Positions 56,918-64,000 of a DNA stretch of 64,000 nucleotides are shown piece after piece. Both the position numbers and the translations under genes were made by a program. The stretch is taken from positions 1,629,372-1,693,371 of the forward strand of contig NZ_UHIP01000002.1 of the NCBI RefSeq assembly GCF_900460245.1, in the 5' to 3' direction. The notes beneath the pieces were generated by a model, which searched no databases, was not told the DNA's origin, and saw only the letters and a list, made by a program, of their open reading frames with translations. Origin of the DNA: Vibrio fluvialis (GTDB lineage Bacteria > Pseudomonadota > Gammaproteobacteria > Enterobacterales > Vibrionaceae). Positions within the stretch are counted from its first letter, which is position 1. Each line of letters opens with the position of its first letter.

Positions 56918-57263
56918 ACTATCCACGAACAACTTGTTATACCAAATTATTAAGCCATCAAGGAAACTGCACAGGTAAACACAAACTCGATCGCCATTAA
57001 TCAATTTTAAACGGCTCGCACATCATTTTTGCTCACGAAATAGAACACCCGTGCCGACGTAAAAACGCTCTGTTAGACTGTTGGTTTCTCAAACCAAAAA
57101 GTGGCACTTGACATTGACGGATAAAAGTTTCAATCAATCTAATCACGTGCGCCGCGAGCCACAGGGAGAGAAGACCAACTTGAGAACGCGCTGAAAAAGC
57201 GCTCCACAAAGGCCGACCGAGTTAGCCGCAGTTCCTGAAGATCGCTGGTTATCGGCGTTCAGC
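56918..57263. other. Damaged stretch between exuR and tag, including lost start of tag
   Basis: The left part holds the exuR operator. From about 57115, fragments in two frames resemble the missing N-terminus of the glycosylase (KFQSI, EDQLENALKK, ELAAVPEDRWLSAF), so about 50 codons of tag are present but out of frame. Confidence 0.6.
56934..56945. promoter_or_regulatory. ExuR/UxuR-like operator upstream of exuR
   Basis: TTGTTATACCAA is the exact inverse of TTGGTATAACAA before uxaC. It lies 17 bases upstream of the proposed exuR start, which suits autorepression. Confidence 0.6.
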
Positions 57264-57806
57264 ATGAAGGTATTTCAGAGTGGTATTTCATGGGATGTGG
57301 TGCGTAAGAAGTGGCCCAACTTTGAAGAGCTGTTTTTCCAGTTTCGCATCGAACCTCTGCTGATGCTGTCTGATGAAGTGTGGGAACAGAAAGCCCAAGA
57401 TCCGAAAATCATTCGCCACTTGGCCAAAGTGATGTCGATTCCCAAGAACGCGCGCATGATCTATGAAGCGCGTCAGGAGCACGGTTCATTCAGTGAGATG
57501 GTCGCCAACTGGCCGATTGAACGCATCACCGAATTGTGGGAATACCTGAAAAAGCACGGTGATCGTTTAGGTGGTAACACGGGGCCGTACACGCTGCGCC
57601 AAATGGGCGCCGATACCTTTATTCTGTCCGGTGATGTGGAAGCCTACCTGCGTAACACCGGTATTATCGAAGGCGGCAAGAACACCAAACGCTCTATGCA
57701 AGCCGCCAACGAAGCGTTTTGCCAATGGCAGCAGGAATCTGGCCGCAGCATCAGTGAAATCAGCCAGATCATTGCCTTCAGCACGGGTGATAACCGCGTG
57801 ATGTAA
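57264..57806 (+). CDS. tag: DNA-3-methyladenine glycosylase I family protein, 5' part damaged
   Basis: 180 residues are in one clean frame. It reads KVFQSGISWDVVRKKWPNFEE, IIRHLAKVMSIPKNARMI, YLKKHGDRLGGNTGPYTLR and ISQIIAFSTGDN, as in the Tag-related base-excision glycosylases found in Vibrio. The family N-terminus is longer. The in-frame codons before this ATG (LAAVPEDRWLSAFS) continue the match, so the ATG at 57264 is an internal Met and the real start is near 57115. The enzyme would remove alkylated adenine from DNA. A terminator follows. Confidence 0.82.
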   Translation: MKVFQSGISWDVVRKKWPNFEELFFQFRIEPLLMLSDEVWEQKAQDPKIIRHLAKVMSIPKNARMIYEARQEHGSFSEMVANWPIERITELWEYLKKHGDRLGGNTGPYTLRQMGADTFILSGDVEAYLRNTGIIEGGKNTKRSMQAANEAFCQWQQESGRSISEISQIIAFSTGDNRVM

Positions 57807-57816
57807 CCTTCCAATA

Positions 57817-57846
57817 AGCCAGAGCGGACGCAAATTGGCTCTGGCT
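57817..57846 (+). terminator. Rho-independent terminator after tag
   Basis: AGCCAGAGC and GCTCTGGCT pair around a 12-base loop and are followed by a T-rich stretch. Confidence 0.82.
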
Positions 57847-57991
57847 TTCTCTTCTTGTGCATTTATCTCTCATCCATCGACACCTTGCTTTGTTACCCAT
57901 AATTATTCAGTCACATTTCTTTCTTAAGTTTCTCTAAGTGTCTGGAGTCATAGTAGCTCTCAGACAACATCGACAACGTTAAGGAGAAGCT

Positions 57992-58276
57992 ATGTCTGTC
58001 ATTACACCTCTGCGCACCGGATTACTTGTTGCCGCTATGGCCGTTTCATCTGCGGCGTTTGCAGACCCAACCTGTACCACAGAGCCAGAATCAAGCTGGA
58101 TGCCTTTTGATCAGGCGAAGCAGCAAGTTTTGGACATGGGCTACAAAATCAAGAAATTCAAAACCACCAAAACCAGCTGTTATGAGTTGTATGGCTACGA
58201 TGCTGAAAATAAACGCGTCGAAATTTACTTCAACCCTGTCGACATGAGCAAAGTAAAAGAGGAGAAAGATGACTAA
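57992..58276 (+). CDS. Exported PepSY-like protein
   Basis: 94 residues. Signal peptide 1-24 (ending SAAFA), then a short PepSY-type domain: WMPFDQAKQQVLDMGYKIKKFKTTKTSCYELYGYDAENKRVEIYFNP region, with two cysteines that may pair. AAGGAGAA precedes the start. It overlaps the cytochrome b gene by 8 bases, a common pairing in which the periplasmic PepSY protein probably works with the membrane cytochrome. Exact role unknown. Confidence 0.82.
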   Translation: MSVITPLRTGLLVAAMAVSSAAFADPTCTTEPESSWMPFDQAKQQVLDMGYKIKKFKTTKTSCYELYGYDAENKRVEIYFNPVDMSKVKEEKDD

Positions 58277-58787
58277 ACCTTACGTTTGGGACGGCGTCGT
58301 TCGTCTGACCCACTGGGTCGTTGCGGCGCTTTTCCTGTCGAACTACTTTCTCACCGAAGCAGGTAGTGAAACGCACGAATGGGTAGGATATTTTGTCCTG
58401 GCTGCACTTTCAGTGCGGCTGACCTGGGGGATCATCACCGATTCCCCGGCGAGCCTTTCGGCATTTAAACCGTCAGTGAATAAGGCGCTATCACACTTAA
58501 AAGAAGTCTTGGCAACCAAAGAAGACGAACACATCGGCCATAACCCGGCAGGTGCGGTGATGATTTGGGTCATGTGGCTGGCATTGATTGCAACGGCGTT
58601 AACCGGCTGGGCAACCCAGTGGGATATATTCTGGGGTGAGGACGCGATGAAAGCAGTGCACGAATTCTTCGCCAACCTGACGATGTTTGCTGTCGCTACG
58701 CACATTGGTGCCGTGATCTTTATGACCCATTGGGTGAAACGCCCTTACGTCAAAAGCATGCTGCCTCAGCGTGGCCGTGAGAAATAA
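58269..58787 (+). CDS. Cytochrome b561-type membrane protein
   Basis: 172 residues with four membrane helices. Candidate heme histidines are in LTHWVVAALF (helix 1), ETHEWVGYF (helix 2), HEFFANLTMF (helix 3) and ATHIGAVIFMTHW (helix 4). This is the bacterial cytochrome b (Ni-hydrogenase-type/b561) fold. It should move electrons across the inner membrane, with the PepSY protein as periplasmic partner. The redox partner is not evident nearby. Confidence 0.88.
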   Translation: MTKPYVWDGVVRLTHWVVAALFLSNYFLTEAGSETHEWVGYFVLAALSVRLTWGIITDSPASLSAFKPSVNKALSHLKEVLATKEDEHIGHNPAGAVMIWVMWLALIATALTGWATQWDIFWGEDAMKAVHEFFANLTMFAVATHIGAVIFMTHWVKRPYVKSMLPQRGREK

Positions 58788-58796
58788 AATACCGAG

Positions 58797-58826
58797 AAAA
58801 GAGAAAGCAAATGGCTTTCTCTTTTT
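58797..58826 (+). terminator. Rho-independent terminator after cytochrome b gene
   Basis: AGAGAAAGC and GCTTTCTCT pair around a 5-base loop and are followed by T; A-rich bases in front make it usable on both strands. Confidence 0.85.
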
Positions 58827-59237
58827 CATTTTCCCTTACCAACACAAATTTTTTGTTCCCCATATTTGTGCAAAATTTGATTCCAACATAGTGAATCTTT
58901 TCAGAGTTTCCGACCAAGCAACTCAAAAACTGGCATTTTCTGCTACTTTTGGGCGAGTGTAAGCTTTCCTTTACTCTCATCCTCCCGTCAATTTCATGCG
59001 AATTTTAACAATTTAGTTACACTTACCTTATCCGGTTATACCAAGATTCATCACTAGATAAATGTGGTATTAACAGCAAGATAAAACGCCGTTATCGGAA
59101 TTCGCAGGACACTATTTCAAAACTGTCCATCACGCTGCCACCTGCGCATTCCTCTCCACATTGATCTCGGTATCACCTTTGGCGTAACGATGTGAATTGC
59201 TGCCATCTTCGATGCGTAGCGTCAAAAGGAGCTTGAG
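58827..59237. other. Intergenic region upstream of 2-oxoacid dehydrogenase operon
   Basis: About 410 bases without a gene. It must contain the operon promoter. CCGGTTATACCAAG at 59032-59045 contains the inverse of TTGGTATAAC seen at the ExuR-like sites; this is probably chance. AAAAGGAGC directly precedes the first gene. Confidence 0.5.
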
Positions 59238-60329
59238 ATGAACGTTCAGGCATTACCCATGGAACGATTTATCGACCACCATGGCAATCTGGTTAAGCCG
59301 CTTCCCGATTGGGCAGATGTGTCAACGCTGACCGGTTTTTATCGCGATATGCTACTGACCCGAACCTACGATCACAAAGCGGTTGCGCTGCAACGCACCG
59401 GCAAACTCGGCACCTATCCGTCCCATTTGGGTGCAGAAGCCATCGGCATTGCCGTGGGTCGGGCGCTCAAAGTGGACGATGTGTTTGTTCCCTATTATCG
59501 CGATATGCCAGCCATGTGGGCGCGCGGCATCGGCATGGAAAAGAACCTGCAATACTGGGGTGGCGATGAGCGCGGCAGTGATTTCACCCCTGATGAACAT
59601 TTGCATTGTCGCGACCTGCCGTTTTGCGTACCGATCGCTACCCAATGCACGCACGCCGTGGGCGTCGCTTCAGCGCTGAAAATTCAGGGCAATCATCAGG
59701 CGGCGTTAGTGATGTGCGGCGACGGCGGGACATCGAAAGGCGATTTCCTAGAAGCCATCAACTGCGCGGGCGCGTGGCACATTCCGCTGGTGTTTGTGGT
59801 CAACAACAACCAGTGGGCGATTTCCGTCCCGCGCCATCTGCAATGTGCGGCAGATTTCTTGTCTCAGAAAGCGTTGGGTGCCGGGATTCCGGGCCTGACT
59901 GTCGATGGCAACGACATTGTGGCCATGTACGATGCGGTGCGCACTAGCCTTGACCGGGCGCGTAAAGGCAAAGGCTCAACCTTAATTGAAGCGGTCAGCT
60001 ATCGGTTAAGCGACCACACCACCGCCGACGATGCCAGCCGCTATCGCAGTGATGATGAGCTGCAACAGGCGTGGCAATTTGAACCGATTGCCCGGTTGAA
60101 AACCTATCTGATGAACAGCGGCGTGTGGACCGAGCAGGACGAAGAGCAGTGGCTCACTCACTGCAAGGAAGTAGTGGAACACGCGGTGCAGTGCTATCTC
60201 GATATCACCCCGCAACCGCCTGAAGCCGCGTTCGATTTTCTCTACGAATCGCTCACGCCGGATCTCCACGCGCAGCGTGACGAACTGATCAACAAAGCAA
60301 TGCGCATGCAGGGAGGCAAACATGGCTGA
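59238..60329 (+). CDS. 2-oxoacid dehydrogenase E1 alpha subunit
   Basis: 363 residues. The thiamine-diphosphate motif runs from [10 protein letters not shown] to [10 protein letters not shown] at about 165-200, and the phosphorylation-loop region reads [17 protein letters not shown]. The family includes pyruvate and branched-chain 2-oxoacid dehydrogenases. The neighbours (E1 beta, E2, then etf) make branched-chain acid breakdown at least as likely as pyruvate oxidation. It overlaps the E1 beta gene by 8 bases. AAAAGGAGC lies before the ATG. Confidence 0.9.
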   Translation: MNVQALPMERFIDHHGNLVKPLPDWADVSTLTGFYRDMLLTRTYDHKAVALQRTGKLGTYPSHLGAEAIGIAVGRALKVDDVFVPYYRDMPAMWARGIGMEKNLQYWGGDERGSDFTPDEHLHCRDLPFCVPIATQCTHAVGVASALKIQGNHQAALVMCGDGGTSKGDFLEAINCAGAWHIPLVFVVNNNQWAISVPRHLQCAADFLSQKALGAGIPGLTVDGNDIVAMYDAVRTSLDRARKGKGSTLIEAVSYRLSDHTTADDASRYRSDDELQQAWQFEPIARLKTYLMNSGVWTEQDEEQWLTHCKEVVEHAVQCYLDITPQPPEAAFDFLYESLTPDLHAQRDELINKAMRMQGGKHG

Positions 60330-61309
60330 AATGACCTTAGTTGAAGCTGTCAACCTGGCTTTGCATTATGAGATGGAACACGATCCGAACGTGATTGTGC
60401 TCGGCGAAGACGTCGGCGACAACGGCGGTGTATTTCGCGCCACCGTCGGCCTCAAAGACAAATTTGGTTTTAAACGCGTGATAGACACGCCGCTCGCTCG
60501 CTGAAGCGCTGATTGGCGGTGTGGCCGTGGGCATGGCCACCCAAGGCTTGCGTCCGGTGGCCGAGTTTCAGTTCCAGGGCTTTGTGTTTCCGGCGATGGA
60601 GCATTTGATGTGCCATGCCGCGCGCATACGCAACCGCACCCGTGGCCGCCTAACCTGCCCGGCCGTGTTCCGCGCGCCATTTGGCGGCGGGATACATGCG
60701 CCTGAGCACCACTCTGAAAGTGTGGAAGCCCTGTTTGCGCACGTGCCCGGTTTTAAAGTGGTCGTCCCATCTTCCCCTCAGCGTGCCTACGGTTTGCTGC
60801 TGGCTGCGATTCGCAGCAACGATCCGGTGATGTTCTTTGAACCGAAACGCATCTATCGCACCGTCAAATCCGATGTCACCGACAACGGTGAAGCCCTGCC
60901 ACTCGATACCTGCTTTACCCTGCGTAAAGGCCGCGATGTCACGTTGGTCACTTGGGGCGCCTGCGTCGTAGAATCATTACAGGCAGCCAAAACCTTGTCC
61001 GCGCAAGGCATTGAAGTGGAGGTGGTCGATTTGGCCAGCATCAAACCGCTCGACATGAACACCATCTTGCGCTCGCTGGAGAAAACCGGGCGTTTGCTGG
61101 TGGTGCATGAAGCCAGCAAAACCTGCGGCGTCGGCTCGGAAATTCTGGCGCGCGTGGCGGAGCAGGCGATGTGTCTGCTCAAAGCGCCACCCAAACGTGT
61201 CACCGGTATGGACACCATCATGCCCTACTACAAAAATGAAGAGTATTTCATGATTCAGGAACAGGACATCGTGCTGGCTGCGCGAGAGTTAGTGGAGGGT
61301 TGGAAATGA
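60322..61309 (+). pseudogene. 2-oxoacid dehydrogenase E1 beta subunit, frameshift at a CGCT repeat
   Basis: The first 59 residues ([19 protein letters not shown], then [15 protein letters not shown] and VIDTPLA) end at a TGA after three copies of CGCT (60491-60502). Taking out one copy gives [21 protein letters not shown] and restores a 327-residue protein of normal length with the rest intact (PRAYGLLLAAIRS region, PKRIYR, LVVHEASKTCGVGSEILA). It forms the heterotetramer with E1 alpha. The 4-base gain may be a copying slip or an assembly error. Confidence 0.9.
60491..60502 (+). repeat. CGCT tetranucleotide repeat, three copies, in E1 beta gene
   Basis: Three perfect CGCT units. Two copies keep the gene in frame by homology; three put it out of frame. 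Confidence 0.8.
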
Positions 61310-62455
61310 AGTCATTTATGTTACCCGACCTCGGTGAGGGGTTAGCCGAATCAGAAATCGTCGAATGGCATGTCAACGTCGGCGATGTGGTCAAAGTCGA
61401 TCAGGTCGTGCTGACGGTGGAAACCGCCAAAGCCACCGTTGAAGTGCCCGCACCTTACGCGGGTAAAATCGTCAGCCGTCACGGCAATGAAGGCGATGTG
61501 ATCAACATCGGCAGTCTGCTTCTGGAAATTGAAGAACTCGACAGCGCTGGCAACGCCATATCCACTACCAAGAAAAAGCAAGACGCGGCGACCGTGGTCG
61601 GCAATGTATCCCACCAGTCACACAATGTGGATGTGGATGACTTCTGGGTGGGCAGCAGCGAGCATGCCAATCCAGCGAAGAAATCACTCTCCGCCCTGCC
61701 CTCAGCCCGCTTGCTGGCGCAGCGTCTCGGAGTGGATTTACAGCGTTTACAAGGCACCGGGCCTGATGGTTTGATTGTCGATAGTGATGTGCAGAATGCT
61801 GCCGACCAACAGATCCCCGGCACTGAAGTGCTCAAAGGCGCGCGGAGAACCATGGTCAATACCATGACCGAATCGCACCTGCAAGTCGCGGCGGTCACTA
61901 TTACCGAAGAAGCCCTGCTGACCGAGTGGAAGCCGGGTGAAGACATCTCGATTCGCCTCATTCAGGCGATTGTCTATGCCTGCCAGCAAGAGCCGGCGAT
62001 GAATGCCTGGTTTGATGCCGAAACCATGACCCGCTGCGTGCACAGCACCGTCAATATCGGGATTGCGGTCGACAGCACGCATGGGCTGTATGTGCCAGTC
62101 CTGCGCCGCGCGGATGAGTTTGAACCACAAGCCATGCGTGAATGGCTCGATACCACCGTGCAAGGGATTCGCGAACGCAAAATTGGCCGCGAACAGTTGC
62201 AAACACCACTATCACGTTATCCAACTTCGGTGCAATTGCCGGGATCTTTGCGACGCCAGTCGTCTCACCGCCTCAGGTCACCATTGTTGGTGCCGGTCGC
62301 ATCATCGAAAAGTGATGATCAAAGACGAGCAATTGATGAACGTGAAAGCAATGCCGCTGTCGATTACCTTCGACCACCGTGCCTGTACAGGTGGTGAAGC
62401 GGCCCGCTTTGCCCGCGCGCTGGTGCAGGATCTGCAACGTCCAAGCGCAACTTGA
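61306..62455 (+). pseudogene. Dihydrolipoamide acyltransferase (E2), two frameshifts near 3' end
   Basis: ATG overlaps the E1 beta stop (ATGA). One lipoyl domain comes first, with the lipoyl lysine in VETAKATVEVP at about 43. A peripheral-subunit-binding domain with LPSARLLAQRLGVDL follows at about 130-165, then the acyltransferase core. Near 62203 and 62312 an A appears to be missing from A runs; correcting both gives TITLSNFGAIAGIFATPVV and then VMIKDEQLMNVKAMPLSITFDHRACTGGEAARF region, with the catalytic DHR. The corrected protein is 383 residues. There is no E3 gene in the window. Confidence 0.9.
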
Positions 62456-62478
62456 GCAACAGCGAATCTGCTTAACCA

Positions 62479-62510
62479 AAAACCACCTCTTTCGAAGGTG
62501 GTTTTCTTTT
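62479..62510 (+). terminator. Rho-independent terminator after E2 gene
   Basis: AAAACCACCT and AGGTGGTTTT form a 10-pair stem with a 7-base loop, followed by CTTTT. Confidence 0.88.
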
Positions 62511-62764
62511 GCAGCAACTCATGTGCATGCACAGCCAGCATCGACATCCAAATCAGGGGAAAACTCACGCCTAAAACAGACAAATCAGTCAAAAATCACA
62601 CTGCATGATAAAAAACTTGAAAATTCCGGAATTTTACCAATAAAACTTATCAACATTAGGTCAATTTAGCCTAACAGTACTGCAATTTCTTTTGAAAGAG
62701 CGCGTATTTTGACCATACTTAACATCAAACCTCACTGTTGAGGTGTGCTCGTTAAGGAGCGGTT
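62511..62764. other. Intergenic region before small secreted protein gene
   Basis: About 250 bases without a gene, A/T-rich. A weak inverted repeat TTAGG/CCTAA lies at 62656-62674. TTAAGGAGCGG precedes the small ORF. Confidence 0.45.
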
Positions 62765-62940
62765 ATGTTTACCAAAATACTTATGCTCGCTACTTGTCTA
62801 AGTTTCAGCTTTTTTTTAGCGGTAGCGTTTTGTCTGAAGACCGCGCTGGCAATAGCGCGACAGGCCCCATCGTCATGTGCGAGTTGCCAGACGGTACAAC
62901 AAAGCAATTGCCGATAGTGATATGCCAGCACAATAAGTAA
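62765..62940 (+). pseudogene. Small exported protein, frame broken at a run of eight T
   Basis: ATG 62765 with AAGGAGCG opens a signal-peptide-like start (MFTKILMLATCLSFSFF). At a run of eight T (62811-62818) the frame leads to a poor sequence, while the next frame reads SGSVLSEDRAGNSATGPIV and then MCELPDGTTKQLPIVICQHNK before its stop. One more T joins them into a protein of 58 residues with a mature part of about 40 and two cysteines. I do not recognise the family. A perfect terminator 10 bases after the stop supports a real gene. Confidence 0.6.
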
Positions 62941-62947
62941 TCGTTAA

Positions 62948-62976
62948 AAAGGGAGCACAATGTGCTCCCTTTCTTT
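62948..62976. terminator. Rho-independent terminator after small exported protein gene
   Basis: AAAGGGAGCAC and GTGCTCCCTTT pair around a 3-base loop and are followed by T-rich bases. Confidence 0.88.
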
Positions 62977-63125
62977 TGCCAACCGAACAAACAATCAGGT
63001 CGTGACTTTTGCAAAACTATCAAAAAGTACAACTACAACTTGATTGCTCAAATAAACACAAGAAATATTAAGTTATTAACCCGTTTTTAAAAAAGACGCT
63101 TTCCAAAACAATTTATTCATTCATC

Positions 63126-64000
63126 TCACACCGATCTAATCAGCTCCGGCATGATCTCAAATAAATCCCCGACCAAGCCGTAGTCGGCGATCTGGAAAAT
63201 TGGCGCGTCCGGGTCGCTGTTAATGGCGACGATCACTCTAGAATCTTTCATGCCGGCCAAGTGCTGAATTGCGCCGGAAATCCCCACCGCAATGTAGAGT
63301 TCTGGTGCCACGATTTTACCGGTCTGACCGACTTGCAAATCGTTGGAGACGAATCCGGCATCGACGCCGCACGTGACGCGCCAATGGCACCGCCGAGTTT
63401 GTCAGCGAGCTGTTCCACCAGTGCGAAGTTTTCTTTACTCCCCAGACCTCGGCCACCGGAAATCACCACTCTGGCGGCAGGCAGTTCGGGACGTGCGCTT
63501 TCCACTTTTTGCTGCGAGACAAACTGCGACGTCGCCGATTCAATAGCGTGATCAACGGTTTTCACCTCCGCATTTCCTCCCGTACTGGCGACGGCATCAA
63601 AGGCTGAGCTACGAATCGTCATCACTTTGATCGCATCCAGTGATTTCACTTTGGCCAGCGCGTTGCCTGCATAAATGGGGCGAACCACAATCTCTGGCGA
63701 TTCAATCGCAATCACATCAGAAAGTTGCCCCAATCGAGCAACGCAGCCACTCGCGGCAGCAGGTTTTTACCAAACGTCGTTGCAGACGCGAGTACGTGGG
63801 AGTGGTTGCGCGCGATTTCTGCCACCAACGCCGCGCCGTTTTCTGCCAGGCGATGTTCATAAACGGGATTGTCGGCCAGCAGCACATGGCTGACCCCCGC
63901 ACAAGTTTTTGCCGCCTCTGCAACCACGGCACACGCCGCGCCCATCACAAGTACACTCACCTCTCCGCCAATTGCCTTAGCTGCCTGCAAAGTTCGTAAT
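63126..64000 (-). pseudogene. etfA: Electron transfer flavoprotein alpha subunit, two frameshifts, 5' end outside window
   Basis: Three frames in order make EtfA: LRTLQAAKAIGGEVSVLVMG to LLPRVAALLD, then GQLSDVIAIESPEIVVRPIYAGNA to [10 protein letters not shown], then [29 protein letters not shown], the FAD-binding C-terminus, ending ELIRSV. The breaks are at about 63730 and 63356, each explained by one missing base. The gene begins beyond 64000. EtfA with EtfB passes electrons from acyl-CoA dehydrogenases to the quinone pool, which suits branched-chain acid oxidation beside the dehydrogenase operon. Confidence 0.9.

Noticed and set aside
59032..59045. A fourth ExuR site before the 2-oxoacid dehydrogenase operon
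   Set aside because: Only the TTGGTATAAC core matches, and the operon has no link with hexuronates. Kept only as a note in the intergenic entry.
1..64000. CRISPR arrays, insertion sequences, integron sites, prophage or toxin-antitoxin genes
   Set aside because: I looked for repeated spacers, transposase or integrase motifs and small antitoxin-toxin pairs and found none that could be supported.

Overview
The window looks like a chromosomal segment of a Vibrio, plausibly of the V. fluvialis/V. furnissii group. That is an inference from gene content: a LeuE exporter very close to the E. coli form, an MHYT hybrid kinase, a Fur-controlled iron ABC system, hexuronate use and PanF/YhdT. No rRNA, tRNA, CRISPR array, insertion sequence or phage gene was seen. 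The content is accessory metabolism: transport plus catabolic enzymes, each with a local regulator.

Layout. 1-6 kb: end of a fructose-type PTS EIIBC, two small envelope proteins, an exported alkylsulfatase, a DeoR regulator with a phosphoribosyltransferase, and a maltose acetyltransferase-like enzyme. 6-12 kb: a GAF-GGDEF protein, a chemoreceptor, an arylamine N-acetyltransferase and alanine racemase. 11.6-19.8 kb: a peptide ABC operon (M14 carboxypeptidase, two permeases, binding protein, fused double ATPase) divergent from a LysR gene. 19.8-24.2 kb: an HD-GYP response regulator and a 1119-residue MHYT-PAS hybrid kinase. 24.4-28.2 kb: lipoprotein, exported SurE, and an unrecognised pair of membrane proteins (periplasmic-binding-like plus a possible membrane-bound winged helix). 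28.3-34.2 kb: AraC regulator, ProC, a TRAP transporter behind a structured leader, and an ornithine-cyclodeaminase-family enzyme. 34.4-39.7 kb: yhdT-panF, LysR, glutathionyl-hydroquinone reductase, esterase, leuE. 40-43.6 kb: DUF3100 membrane pair, M20 amidohydrolase, LysR. 43.6-47.9 kb: iron-siderophore ABC operon with an MFS protein and a Fur box. 48.3-57 kb: hexuronate locus (TRAP transporter, uxaC, uxaB, uxaA, exuR) with shared operator-like sites. 57-64 kb: tag, a PepSY/cytochrome b pair, a 2-oxoacid dehydrogenase E1a-E1b-E2 operon, and the 3' part of etfA.

Sequence quality matters. From about 50 kb on, many conserved genes are broken by single-base indels, mostly in or beside short homopolymers (dctM, dctQ, uxaC, uxaB stop, bkd/pdh E2, etfA, a small secreted protein) and one by a 4-nt tandem repeat gain (E1 beta). 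Between about 55.2 and 57.25 kb the damage becomes dense and crosses uxaA, the exuR gene and the start of tag without respecting gene borders. I read this as uncorrected long-read or low-coverage consensus rather than gene decay, but the sequence alone cannot prove it.

The least explained items are the leader RNA before the TRAP operon at 30.15-30.26 kb, the membrane regulator-like pair at 26.2-28.2 kb, the DUF3100 pair, and a 39-residue membrane peptide at 48.17 kb.
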